In this document: in pieces, positions 1 through 11,099 of the stretch
How the letters are laid out: the number at the start of each line of letters is the position of its first letter
Numbering within the stretch: position 1 is the stretch's first letter
Assembly (NCBI RefSeq): GCF_022376445.1
Contig: NW_025954970.1
Span: forward strand, 496,001-560,000
Reading direction: 5' to 3'
Origin: Fomitopsis serialis
Lineage: Eukaryota; Basidiomycota; Agaricomycetes; Polyporales; Fomitopsidaceae
DNA length: 64,000 nt
Made by a program: the position numbers and the translations under genes
The notes under the pieces: model-generated
What the model saw: only the letters and a program-made list of their open reading frames with translations
What the model was told of the DNA's origin: nothing
Database searches by the model: none

Positions 1-329
1 CATCAAGCCACACATAATTATGAGAGCCGCATCTGTCAGCGCCAACCGTCACGCCTGGCATGCAAAATGAAGAATCCCGGGCCATAGATCCCTACCGGCC
101 TAATTATACACGCAGGTCGGGGCAAGAATCTGCTTCCCACCGAGATGATGCCACCTCTACTGTACGGAAACAACCGTATTCAGTCGTCCCAGTCGTCGAG
201 TCGGGTTGTACGAGTCAGCCAAGGTAAGCCAGCAGTGCTCACTTCTCTCGGTCGAGATGGCTATTGTATTCTACTAGTACATAGATACACGGTGGGTACG
301 ATCTCCCGAACTGCGACCACATCTACAAT

Positions 330-1093
330 CTATATATGCGCCTTCAGGGGTACATGCACAAGCGCCGCCGTCTCTAAGTACGAACCAATCACCTGCAGTT
401 TCGCCGCGTTCTCTTTGTGCCAGCTCTGATGTGCCTGGGACAGTTCTTAGCATACCAGTCCATCTAGCAGCAACCACGGAACATACCTTTACGGAGTCCC
501 ATCCAACGAAAACGACTGATACCTGCTTGCCGCCGATTTTTGTGATACTGTAGCACGCGTCATGCATCGCAGGTGGCTTCGCTCCAACAGCGGCCTGGTA
601 TGCCCGCTCGTACTCCTCGACGTCACCCTTCACGGTGATTACGGCCTGGACAGAGTTATGAACGGTCAATCGAATCTCTCGATCTGAAACGGCTTCTACG
701 ACACCGCAGCACTCACGATCTCTGTCACAGGCGCGGTGGTGATCTTCTCTGGGAAGGTGCCGAAGGGGACGAAGTAAGAAACGGGCTTGGCCGTGGCAAT
801 GTTCAAGATCTCCTCAAAGAAGTCGCCGTACTCGTCTTTAGGCCACACCAAGTCTGTCGGCTCAAATCCTTGGTCTAAGGCTAGTACGTGGGATCATATG
901 TCAGCTTGGCTGGAAATCTGTGCAGTGAATGCATAAGGGACTCAATAGAGCTTCGTCGCGTCCTCGACGGGGCTGCCGTACCACTGGTGGACGAGTCCGC
1001 ATTTGGCGGCCGCGTCGCGGAGCCGCTTGTACGCGGGGGACTGTGCGTCGACGCCATCTTCAGCTGGACGATTATGAGCTCGACGGTGATCAT
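330..1093 (-). CDS. ABM-like two-barrel protein, copy ABM-1 (frame slip in exon 1)
   Basis: First of nine paralogues in the window coding for proteins of about 200 residues with two alpha/beta-barrel-like halves. The visible parts are an N-terminal strand (MITVELIIVQLK), a helix segment (DAQSPAYKRLRDAA), a PTDLVWPKDEYGDF motif in exon 2, and a second half ending in the family signature FVGWDSVK followed by an AHQSWHKENA helix and a terminal HVPLKAHI strand. After the start the frame slips by one missing base just past LQLK-like codons (near 1,055), and the first splice donor is not obvious, so the gene is either decayed or mis-sequenced. The start is the ATG matching the paralogues. Function is unknown; the ABM fold (stress-response or monooxygenase-like dimeric barrel) is inferred from pattern only. 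Confidence 0.62.
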
Positions 1094-2423
1094 CTTGACT
1101 CTTGGAAGTGTAGGAGCTAATGAGTTCTACGTAACGTAGTGTGCGCAGAGAACGACAAACTGGTATCCTTGGCTCGCAGTTATATGCGTCAATCCTCGGG
1201 CGCCGTTGATGCGAGTTCTGGTTGGAGGTACTTGTTGATCCCGGGCCAGCGTATTCGGTGACATTCAGTTTGAACGGCGGGCGGCCTCGGGCGGCCTTCG
1301 TCGGCGTCTGTCCGCTCGCAAGAATGAACGAAGGCCTAGTTCGCAAGTGCGCCATGGTTCGGTAACACCGATGCTTCCGCAAAGTATCCATAAAGGAATA
1401 ATGACCGGCGGTCGATCACAACGCTCGATACGTACTATACAGTGTGCCACGATGTTTTACTGCCTTGCAATTCAGAACCTTGCCTCTTCACAAATGTCAG
1501 TCGTTTGGGGTCTTGACCTACAGGACACCAAAATGAAACGACATTCGGTGAACCTGAGTACTGGATATTGATGAGACGCTCAAGTACGCCCTCTGCTCCT
1601 ACGCCTGCTACTAAGCATGTTGTGATCAGTAATATTGCGATCGATAGCTGATACTGAACATGTACCTGTACCATTCTGACCGCGACAGCTGATTCCAAAT
1701 TGTAGAAATCTTCCCGAAAACGCGTGCACAAGCGGAGTTCGAGGTCGTCGGGCCTTTGTCATGTCCGACCTACTCGTCGAGCGATCCGCACCCCCTGAGC
1801 AGACCGAGGTTAGTGACCGAGGCTCACCCTCAACAAGCCTCGATGGTGAAATCCCGACGACAATGTCCCAGAAATACTGACCAAAACCGACACGCTCCGC
1901 CTGTGCGCACTCTTGGGGTCTAGCAATACTTATGGGATCAGCTGGAAAAATCCTGCGGCTGTCGCTCATTGAGGCCGATTGCATTGATTTCTGCGCGTCC
2001 GTTCGATTATTTGAAAGACAGCCCATAAGAATGCCAATATTAGTGCTAGTAGTGAGGGCGGGCGAGGACTCAGTACTCAGTACTCATGCTCAGATCGACG
2101 CTGCACCAAAGTGTAAGCGCTGGCCAGGCCCTAGGTGTGGTGGCGCTGGGATGTCAGTGTGGCGTGGGACAGTTGGGCGGGAACGGGCGAACTCTGCTGT
2201 CGAGCGCCCGTGAGGAGGACACCAAGCCCGCCAGAAACGCTGCCCGCAAGACTGCCCCCGTCGCCGACGCCGACGTCCTCAAAACAACCCGAGCGGTGCG
2301 TCCCTGCTGTCCTGCCCGGCCCCTGCGCGAAAGAACGGCGCGCGAACTCGCCGGGACGCGCTGGATGGGCCGGGCTGCGTCCGGATGTCGGTCGTGCTGA
2401 TGCGGGCGTCCCACAGGCCCGCC
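1094..2423. other. intergenic, no gene recognised
   Basis: No open reading frame here shows family resemblance, a plausible exon series or a paralogue elsewhere in the window. The last 250 bases are GC-rich and lead into RPS0, so they probably hold its promoter and 5' leader. No TATA-like element is obvious near the RPS0 start. Confidence 0.5.
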
Positions 2424-3427
2424 ATGTCCTCAAAACTGCCCTCCGTCCTCGCCGCGACCGACGAGGAGATCCAGCTCCTCCTCGCGGCGCAGGCACACAT
2501 TGGCTCGAAGAACTGCGACAAGCAGATGCTCCCGTACGTCTGGAAGCGGAGATCTGACGGTCAGTCCCTTCCCTCAGAAACATGGGAGCGACGACGACCC
2601 CTCCCCCTTAGGCATCCACATCATCAACATCGGCAAGACCTGGGAGAAGCTCGTCTTCGCGGCGCGCATCATCGCAGCGATCGAGAACCCAAACGACGTC
2701 TGCGTGATCTCCGCCCGGCCGTACGGGCACCGTGCGGTGCTCAAGTACGCCGCGAACACGGGCGCGCAGGCGATCGCGGGGCGGTTCACGCCGGGGTCGT
2801 TCACGAACTACATCACGCGCTCGTTCAAGGAGCCGCGGCTGATCGTCGTGACGGACCCGCGCGTGGACCACCAGGCGATCCGCGAGGCGAGCTACGTCAA
2901 CATCCCCGTCATCGCCTTCTGCGACACCGACGCGCCCCTCAAGTTCGTCGACGTCGTCGTCCCTACCAACAACAAGTCCCGCCACTCCATCGGCCTCATG
3001 TGGTGGCTCCTCGCGCGCGAGGTCCTCCGCCTCCGCGGCACCATCCCCCGCACCCCCGAGGGCTGGAGCGTCATGGTCGACATGTTCTTCTACCGTGACC
3101 CCGAGGAGGTCGAGAAGCAGCAACAGGAGGAGGCTGCTGCCAAGGCGGCCGCGGCCGCTGGCGATGTCGCCGAGGCGCCCCTCAACGAGTGGGACCCGAC
3201 CGCGGCCCCTACCGCCGGCGGTATCAACCCGGCTTTGGTTGCCGGCGAGGGTGGTGCGTTGCAGAATTTTCTTTTTCGTTATTTGTACATTGATCCACGA
3301 GTCCGCAGGTGCGCTCGACTGGTCTGCGGAGCCGACGACGACAGGCCCGACCGACTGGGCAGCAGAGCCGGCCGCTGCGTCTGGCTGGGGTGCGGACGCG
3401 GCGGGTGGTGCGACCGGCTGGGATTAA
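2424..3427 (+). CDS. RPS0: 40S ribosomal protein S0 (uS2, RPSA family)
   Basis: Small-subunit ribosomal protein uS2, required for late 40S maturation and placed near the mRNA exit. Three exons, 2424-2559, 2612-3253 and 3309-3427, are joined by GT-AG introns of 52 and 55 nt and give 298 residues with no frame problem. Recognisable blocks in order: an N-terminal [15 protein letters not shown] stretch, [27 protein letters not shown], the highly conserved [64 protein letters not shown], and an Ala/Glu/Trp-rich acidic tail. An in-frame ATG at 2385 exists, but 2424 matches the family N-terminus. Its 3' end faces the deaminase gene with about 345 bases between stops. Confidence 0.97.
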
Positions 3428-3771
3428 GGAGTTTACGCACGGGCCTGCTATCACCACACGATATTCTTATGCTGGGCCGAGGCCATGCTTTGTATGCGCA
3501 TGTCATATCACCGCTTTCTGTTTTCCAAAACTATGATGCACACGCATGGCCCGAGCACGTCCCGAATGAGCGCAGAGGCGGGCTGCAGTGTCGCCCGTTG
3601 TATGTATCCGTACGCACGTTATCCTATCGAAGCCGCTGCACGGGATCCCATTATGCTACAGGCCGTAAGTTACAGGGTTGGCTATACATTCCGTGGTGCG
3701 AGCATGCAGGGGCACCGGTCGTAGATTCTGCTTCGCCCATAGATTCTACTTCTACTTCACGACGGCACCTT

Positions 3772-4987
3772 CTAAGCATCCATGGTGCCGGGCTGGTCGA
3801 CGTTGCCGTCCTTCTTGAACTTTGCGTGCATGGCCTCGACCTCGTCCTGGACGCGCTCGATGGACTTGAAGTACTTGACCGTCTTGACGTGGAGCTCTGT
3901 CGCCTCATCAGCTCCCGCTCACAGCCCGCAAAGGGCGGGGCGGCTCACCGGCGGTGGCATCCTCGTCGACGACGATGAGGGCCCAGGGGTGCATCTGGAG
4001 GGCGGAGAGGGTCCACATGTGGTTGACGCCGTCCTCGATGGCCTTGCGGAGCGCGAGGGCCTTGCGCTGGCCGGAGACGACGACGACGACCTCGCGCGCG
4101 TCGAGCACGGTCGCGACGCCGACGGTGAGCGCCATGCGCGGCACGGCGGCGACGTCGTTGTTGAAGAAGCGCGCGTTCGCGAGGATGGTGTCGTACGCGA
4201 GCGTTTTGATGCGCGTGCGCGAGGCGAGGGAGGAGCCTGGGGGAGAGGGTGAGAAGGGGATAAGAGAGAGAAGGAACGGGAGGAAGGGACGGGCGAGGGG
4301 GGGGGACGGGCGCGGAAACGGAACAGGAGACAGGGAAGAGCAAAGGACGGAGACAGGGTCAGGAGAGGGGGAGCAGCTTACCAGGCTCATTGAAGGCGAT
4401 ATGGCCGTCCTCGCCTATGCCACCGAGGAAGAGCTCAATACCGCCGTACTTCTTGATCTTCTCCTCGTACGCGTTGCACTCTGCGATGAGGTCGGGCGCG
4501 TTCCCGTTGAGGATGTTTACCTGCTCCGGCGGGATATCAACTGTGCGCTCGTCGCGTAAGCTTCACAGCGCAGACGACAGAAGGAGCAGGACGCACTGTG
4601 GGAGAAGAACTCGCGGAACATGAAGGTGTGGTAGGACTCGGGGTGGTCCTCAGGGAGGCTGACGTACTCGTCCATGTTGAAGGAGACGACATGCTTGAAG
4701 GAGAGCTTGCCGGCCTTGACGAGCTTGATGAGGTGCTTGTACGTCGGGATGGGGGACGAGCCGGTGGGGAGGCCGATCACGAACGGCCTGTCCGCCGTCG
4801 GCGCAAAGTCCGTTATCCTGGCGTGCGGAGTGAGTAGCAGAGCAAGACTGCGGGGGAAGAACGCACCGCTTGGCGATGTACTCGGCAATGTACTCGCCGA
4901 CTGAGGCGGGGCTGTCGCGGATGATGAGACCTGCGAACAGACAGTTGAGGATCTGAGGGTCTACAAACATCGCTCGGACTCACGCAT
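3772..4987 (-). CDS. NAG1: glucosamine-6-phosphate deaminase
   Basis: Converts glucosamine 6-phosphate to fructose 6-phosphate and ammonia, the last step of GlcNAc (chitin sugar) catabolism, in the cytosol. Six exons: 4987-4984, 4930-4867, 4817-4597, 4540-4382, 4236-3949 and 3896-3772. The first codes only ATG plus one base. All introns are GT-AG and the sum is 286 residues, close to the family length. Motifs seen: N-terminal [15 protein letters not shown], phosphate-loop [10 protein letters not shown], catalytic-site FNMDEYV, and [15 protein letters not shown], which carries the active-site His and Glu. The C-terminus has the typical [11 protein letters not shown] segment. The tiny first exon decides the start and gives MRLIIRDSP. 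Gene symbol follows yeast usage. The gene is intact and convergent with RPS0. Confidence 0.95.
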
Positions 4988-5720
4988 GCCGGCTGCGGTC
5001 GGACGGACTAGTCTGGGTGCTGCGCGCGCTGACAGGCAGAGCAGCTCGCTGGGAGAGCGGGCTGGAGAGAGGGAGGGCGGGGACGGGTTGGGCGGATGAA
5101 GGATGGGGGAGCCATAGGTAGAGGGAGACGAAGGGGCCAGATAAAGACGAGAGGGCGATCGATCCGTCTGCCGGGCTCACGCTCCACTCTCGCAGCCACC
5201 TGCACCTCGCCCACTCGTCCATGGACGACGCGCATGGGAGCGCAGCGATTGGTGCCCTCCGCCGCGCCTCGCCTCTGCCCGTGTGCTCGTCTCCGCCCCC
5301 CATATGCTCCTTCCCCCGGACCGCCCGCACAGGCACCGACGAACATCCGCCTTATCGAGCCTCGAACGTCGTCGCTCGCCGCACCCTCAGTCGCAGCACA
5401 GCATTCCGCTGTACAGGACTAGAAATGCATTGCAGTTGCATACGGCACGTTCGTGGGTCCCATGCTAGATCGACCAGCTGATCCCGTCGTCGAGGAAAGA
5501 GAAGCACCTTGTCGGACTGGAGTCTCGGACTCTGACTCACAATGCATTCTTCAGGCTCCGTGCTTCGATGGATAGGGGAAGCTGCTTTAGGACGGCTGGT
5601 ACATTGTTCCCAATATTGCCCCGCGTCGCAGCGGGCTCCGAGTCGTGTGGTACATCCCTCCCCTGAGGCCGTCGATTGACCTTGCACACTGAAACGTGCG
5701 AGGTTGGTTGTTTGCAGTCT

Positions 5721-7388
5721 GCAGAGTCTTGATATTCCGTGAAATGGTTCCAATACTGATAATCGAGTTGCTGAAAATGAACGCAGCGGCTAGCGGCGTA
5801 GAGTATTAGAGCTGGCTGCTGGCGTAGGCTCCGAGACTACCGCGGAGCGCGCATTGGGCCACAAAGCTTCCCGAAAAGGAAATAAGCGCGCTCGGTGCAG
5901 ATTCCAGTTCAACTCAACCCGCGTTCGCTTCACCGCGTAAGCACAGCCTGCGAAACCTATGCCTACACTACCTCAGCCAATCTCAGCTGTTTCCCATCGC
6001 AGCCCACCTCTGATCAAGGTTGCAGACCAGTGTGGACGACACCGGCGAGGACGCATGCCAGCGCAGCAATTCGATCCGCTTGCGCGTGCCCCGCGTGCCC
6101 GTCTGCACATGCATCGGTGGATAATCTTCCTATCGAGCCTCGGCCACCCCTCTCGACAGTGACCAGCGGAGCGGTCTCGACCATTTCGTCGCGGGAATTG
6201 TGGAGGATCCAGTTTTCGAGACGATTGACTTCTTCGGATGAGTGGCAACGTTCTTGTCAACAATTCCATGTCTTGATGGTGCACGCAGACTCGCCCTGTG
6301 GTCGCGTGGCAGGTTCGCTTTATGTTTTGATTACACACTGTCATACACTAAGTACCTGCACAGAGTGTTGCGTACAAAGCCTTGGCCTTTCCTGACATTG
6401 CGTGGACTGACATTTTCATTGATCCCGTCATCGCCCGCCCGGGCCACGTCGCCTCTGGCCACAACACCGCCCCAAAAGTAAAATCAATCATCCTGCAAAC
6501 TAAACACGTCTGTTAGGTCTCCATCTCTGCATGCTGTATTTTGGAAATTGACGCAATTTACTATGTAGATGCGAACGGGTTGCACTGTCGTTTCTGGCCA
6601 GGGGCTGTCCATATTCTCGATGCGTCCTGCGTCCGGATTCTGTTTATCCGCGGATTCGTACGTCCCACAGTGGTCACATCCTCTTTGCTGTCCCCTCAGC
6701 ATAGCTGCGTCTCTGTTCTATCTTCTCTATCTAATTTCAGAAAAAAACGAACATCCGGTCAGCGTCCCCGTAAAACGACGGCTCTGTGTCTGAGTGTCGG
6801 AATGTCCCGCAGACCAACATGATATGTTCAAGTATAAGAAGAGGGAATATGTACACCGCACGGACACAGTAAGTTCTAGTACTGATTTTCGGTCATGTCT
6901 AATTCAGAATTTTAGATCGGTCTAGGCGACAATAAATAGTCAACAATGCCAGTGCGATGCGGTAAAGATGTGAGTGTGTACATGCAGAGCCGTCTCGTGA
7001 AGGTCCCGTTGAGATGTCTACACATTCACTTCCGAGATAGCTGTGGAGGATTTCGGGACGCAGGGACTATGAGTATGCGGTGCTATTCTTGAGGAGAAGC
7101 TGCAAAACCCCAGTGCCGTGGCGTGAGTCCTTGATACAAGGCTGTGCGCTCCTGTGCGGTGGTGATGCAAATGGAGATGCGAAACCATCGCATATCGCTT
7201 CGTGGGTATGCTATCGTGATACACTATTCTGGAGCGAATTGTGGCGGCGCCTAAGTGGGACTGCAAATGGGAGTCTCTGCGCGTCGCACTTCATTCTTTT
7301 CCCTCTCCTGAGCCAGCGAATTTCAGGTTCGGGATGCATTCGTCGGGCTCGCATGACAGGTGTCGCAACGAGCGCTCGAAGTAGAGGG
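5721..7388 (+). repeat. duplicated upstream block A (shared with blocks B and C)
   Basis: This stretch upstream of a DUF6533 gene matches 18,866-20,752 in direct orientation and the inverse of 40,009 to about 39,155. Matches start abruptly at a shared gcagagtctt and include the CTGAAAATGAACGCAGCGG segment. No exon chain is convincing. Two short stretches read plausibly in all or most copies (AFPDIAWTDIF near 6,375 and YYVDANGL near 6,565), so it may hold remnants of a gene or a long regulatory leader. No terminal repeats or transposase were seen. Confidence 0.7.
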
Positions 7389-7395
7389 TATATAA
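7389..7395 (+). promoter_or_regulatory. TATA box of DUF6533 copy a
   Basis: TATATAA 48 bases before the ATG at 7437. The paralogue at 20801 has the same motif at the same distance, which supports both the promoter and the two start codons. Confidence 0.6.
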
Positions 7396-7436
7396 CCTGT
7401 ACTGCTCGCCGTCTTTCCACAACCCTGTCTCACATC

Positions 7437-9307
7437 ATGTCGACTGATACGCTTGCACAGGCGGGTATCTCAGCAGTCAGGCTAGGGTGAGTGCTCCTCG
7501 GTCCTCTTAGTCGCCTTATACTGAGGCCGCAGACACAAGGACTGTACTGAACGATATCAACGTGGCCGCAGCGTGCAGTGAGCCACTACTTAGCATCTGA
7601 TTCACACGACATTTCTGATTATTGCTGGTATTGGCACTGATATGTATAGCACTATACACATACGATCGTTGCCTCGCCTTCCCGCAGGAGGTAACGCTTT
7701 TGTGGCGACGCCGCAGCATGTCCATGGCGACTTGTCTATATATGCTGCTGCACCTGTCCACCGCGATGATCCTGTATTCATCAGTAAATTCGGCAACTTA
7801 TGCTGCGGCGGAATACAAGGTACGGCGCGATTGAACTGCTTGGGATCGATACGAATATTCACTTGGTTTCAGAGGTAACTCCCATAGTAACTCGCATGTC
7901 TGTGATTTCGTGCCACATTCATGTATGGGCATTTGACAGCTGTGTCGTCCAAAGTCTATGGATGCAGTGCGCCAGGGTATTGTTCTATATCGCCAATGGT
8001 GGTGCGTTACATTGTCATCTTCAGTTACCAGCTTACATCAGTGCCGCATCGTCCTAACAGCTTTCACTGCGCTGCGTGCCTACGCCATCAGCAATCGTTC
8101 CGTCCTCCTGGCTTTCTTGATCATGTTGTCCTTTTTGGTCGTTGCCGGTACCTGCATTGTGCGTTTTCCAAATTGAGCCATTCTTTCCTGACAATCATGC
8201 TAACTGTGTTCATCAAGTATGAGATTTCCGTGGAAACAGTGATTACTGTTTCAGGCTTACCTTCTGCTTGCATTCTAGCATTCAACAATGAAGTGCTCGG
8301 GTGCGCCTTACATCTCTCTGGTTTCGTAACTATCGTTGGCAGACACTGACATAAAGGCCTCAACACATGTAGTGCGTGTAAGTTAGATGTTAATCAAATC
8401 CTGGATGAACTTGGCTTACAAGTTACGAACCTTGTCTAATTCGCCCACATCACCGTAGTGATACTTGTTGCGCAAGTGTTCTCGATCTTCCCGGAGATAT
8501 TGCTGGTGACGGCAATCTGGCGTCATGCGTATGTGGCCAAGCTTGCCAAAGATGCACAAATTGATGCTCCCCTCACTACGCTGTTTTTTCGAGATGGTCA
8601 GTGTTAGCGTGTACTACGCCCGCCGTCATTAGTCGTATTTTAACGTCCGCCCGTGCTTCTACTCTAGGCACACTCTACTTCATGTGAGTCCATAGGTACA
8701 GACTCAACACGATCGAAGAAAGCTCATCTTGACTTGCCGCCTCAGTATGATCGTCGTCCTTCTAGTGACAATACTGGTTCTCAGCCGCACCGGAGTTGTT
8801 GGTTTCAGTGCCTTAGCATGTCAACAACGCAGCATCGTACTCACCCAACTTCAATTCTGCTAGGTTGTTTTCACCGGCTTCATGCCAGAGATTTGCTACG
8901 CGTACGTTTTTCGGCATTCGGGTCAAAGCCATCATAGCTGAACATGATCAAGCAGACTGCAGACAATACTGCTCTCGCACTTCTACCTCAACTTACGCGA
9001 AGCAAGCGCTATCCGGGGCGACACGGCGCTCTCCGGCGTATCAGAGCAGTCTAGTCTCCGCTTTGCGCGTGTTGTAGGTACACTTGCGCACACCTCCGTA
9101 TATGACGATCAGAGGATCCCGGCGCCGGGAGACTTGGACGTAGAAGACGTCCTCGATGCGGACGAGGAACAGCGGGAAGAGGGAGATGCTGAGATCGAGA
9201 TATTGGTGGTCTCGCGGAGCAGCGCCGTGGACCAGGAATCACATCCTTCTAAGGTCCTTGTCGCGAAGATTGTCCCGGAAGTTGTATCCGTTCAGCATAT
9301 TGTGTAA
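7437..9307 (+). CDS. DUF6533-type seven-helix membrane protein, copy a
   Basis: Multi-exon gene of a basidiomycete family of GPCR-like membrane proteins with no known function. The N-terminal exon codes MSTDTLAQ. The diagnostic domain follows as TYDRCLAFPQEVTLLWRRR plus a hydrophobic helix near 7,650-7,820. Later exons code FTALRAYAISNR with a helix (about 8,060-8,176), EILLVTAIWRHAYVAKLAKD ending in TLFFRDG (about 8,460-8,600), then SHFYLNLREAS and a charged cytoplasmic tail rich in Asp/Glu. The stop is TAA at 9305-9307. Exon edges were set by comparison with copy c, its near duplicate, and are approximate. Several short exons shift frame, so integrity is not proven. The gene lies at the head of a DUF6533-ABM module. 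Confidence 0.7.
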
Positions 9308-9611
9308 TGTGTTTTCCTGCCTTGCAAGCATCCTCTGAACCGCGTTCCGAGCACAAATCAAACTCACGTATCGATTTATGTGTCCTCACTGCAAGACACC
9401 ATTCGTTGTCAAGCAATCGGTGTCGGCCGAACACTGTGAGTAAGTATGCTCGGTTCATATACCTATTCCGCGCTCATTCCCTTCCATCATGCAGCGCCAC
9501 GAGCTCCAGGATACGGACATACACACTGAGACATGGATGCAAAGTGCTTCCTGCCCTTGTGTCCCGATCGTGAGAATATATCTCACAGTTCTAGCTCGCA
9601 GAGCGGCACAA

Positions 9612-9891
9612 ATGACCACCATCGTTGAGCTAGTGATCTTGAATCTTAAAAAGGGTGTCTACAAGGACCCCCGTCCCGTACTTCATCATGGGACTGACGG
9701 TCGCTCATTTGCTGCATGCGCCTGACCAGACTTCGTGGACGGGTTCGAGCGGAAGGACTTGAAATGGCCCGCTGCTGAGTACGGCAACATCGACAACGAA
9801 CTGAAGACGATCACCACTTCCGACTTCACGCGCTACTTCTTCTATTTCCCTCGTTCCCACATGCCGTCACCGCCGCACCTGTCATCGAAGT
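9612..9891 (+). pseudogene. ABM-like protein, copy ABM-2, internally deleted
   Basis: The start (MTTIVELVILNLKKGVYKD) is clear, but after the codons for GVYKD the sequence jumps straight into what is intron 1 in the paralogues. Most of exon 1, including the QSYGFSVEHPQRLYW segment and the splice donor, is gone, and a stop follows in frame. Exon 2 survives (DFVDGFERKDLKWPAAEYGN, from about 9,731). No exon 3 or 4 is found before the next gene. The shared upstream TATA-like site is also degraded (TACACA where paralogues have TATAAA, near 9,513). This copy cannot make the family protein. Confidence 0.8.
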
Positions 9892-10072
9892 TGTACATCT
9901 TCGTATCCTCCTTTGACGTCTGCCACAAGCACCAACTCAGCGAAGGTGTCAACCTGGTTTGACATGTACCAGCTGGGACCGCACACATGTCATTTACAAG
10001 AGTAGAGGTCAGGGCACGTAATCGCGGTGCATACCTTGGTGGGTTCCATATAACTTGGTCTCGTAACACAAG

Positions 10073-11099
10073 ATGTCTGAGTCCGAACTCAAGATTGAAC
10101 GAGTGCCCGATCCTTCAGGTGAGTCATACGTTCACCCATACGAGCACGCACTCACCAGCGTCAACACATCCGATAGACGAGCTCATCGAGGCTGCGGCCG
10201 CGCTGTTCGCGCTGGCCATGCGGACGGTCAGTATGCACATCATACGAACACAGGAATCCCACCGACATTCTACAGATGGCGCTTGCAATAGCCTCGTTGG
10301 GGGCGACCTAAGCCCTAGTCCCGATGGCACGAGCGATGATCAGAGCTGCAGTCCTTGCGGCAGGAGAGTTCTACCCCGCACTTGACCAGAGCGGTACGCT
10401 GGTTGGATATGCTCTGTGGATGCCGCCGGGCGAGGAGCTCTTCGCGACGTATGTGGACGGAGCTTTGTGGTTCGTGTAACGGCTAACGCGGAGAATCGGT
10501 AGTCCTGAACAGCGCGACCAGGGTCTGAACGACTTCATGGCGAGCCTCCGGAAGCAGTCAAGCAATACTACAAGAATGCCGTTCGTGGCCTCATCTTCGC
10601 TGCGATTGTCCTGATGCCCTCGCTGACAGTATCTGAAAGAGTTCCCGAGGTTTGTGAATGAGTGCATGGGCAGTCCAAAGGTAGGCTCGTAACGATCGCC
10701 TCAAGACATGGCACTCAGTGCATTTCAGGGCAAGACGGACGCGTGGTGGCTCAACAACTTCTGCGTTCACCCTGAGAGACAGAGGCAGGGTATTGGGCGG
10801 CGGCTTCTCGAGATCGTGAGACAGAAGGTAGACTCGCACCTCTCTCCCACATGAACACACGTTCACTTCTAACGGATCACCGGCAGGCGAAGGCGAGAAG
10901 CCAAGTCGTTGCACTCAGCGCGACGAGAGACGTCAACGTAAGTCCGTATCGTGCACAAGGAACGGCGTACTCACCTTGAGCTCGGTAGGCACCTGTGTAC
11001 AAGGCATACGGCTTCGAGCAGAAAGGCGTGAAAAAGATGCTTTCGCCGTGGGGAGATTGGCCACTGTACGTTTTCGTGCTCGATGCCGGCTGTCAGTGA
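10073..11099 (+). CDS. GNAT-family N-acetyltransferase, probably disrupted
   Basis: Transfers an acetyl group from acetyl-CoA to an unidentified amine. Eight exons can be placed: 10073-10118, 10177-10226, 10276-10448, 10503-10580, 10630-10680, 10729-10827, 10887-10937 and 10989-11099. Family motifs are GTLVGYALWMPPGEELF, TDAWWLNNFCVHPERQRQ, the acetyl-CoA loop RQGIGRRLL, and VYKAYGFEQKG near the end. Two lesions are visible. An in-frame TAA at 10309-10311 falls where relatives have Leu of an LGGxLxL motif, and one base is missing near 10,546, after which the PEAVKQYYKN helix continues in a new frame. Using acceptor 10,318 with donor 10,231 would skip the stop but lose about 15 residues. Pseudogene or sequence errors. 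Confidence 0.8.

Noticed and set aside
2608..3123. Long minus-strand frame (171 codons) opposite RPS0
   Set aside because: Antisense shadow of the GC-rich RPS0 coding exon, with an Arg/Asp/Val-biased composition and no relatives.
5721..7388. Idea that the triplicated leader is a transposon
   Set aside because: No terminal inverted or direct repeats, target-site duplication or transposase-like coding was seen; kept only as a repeat of unknown nature.
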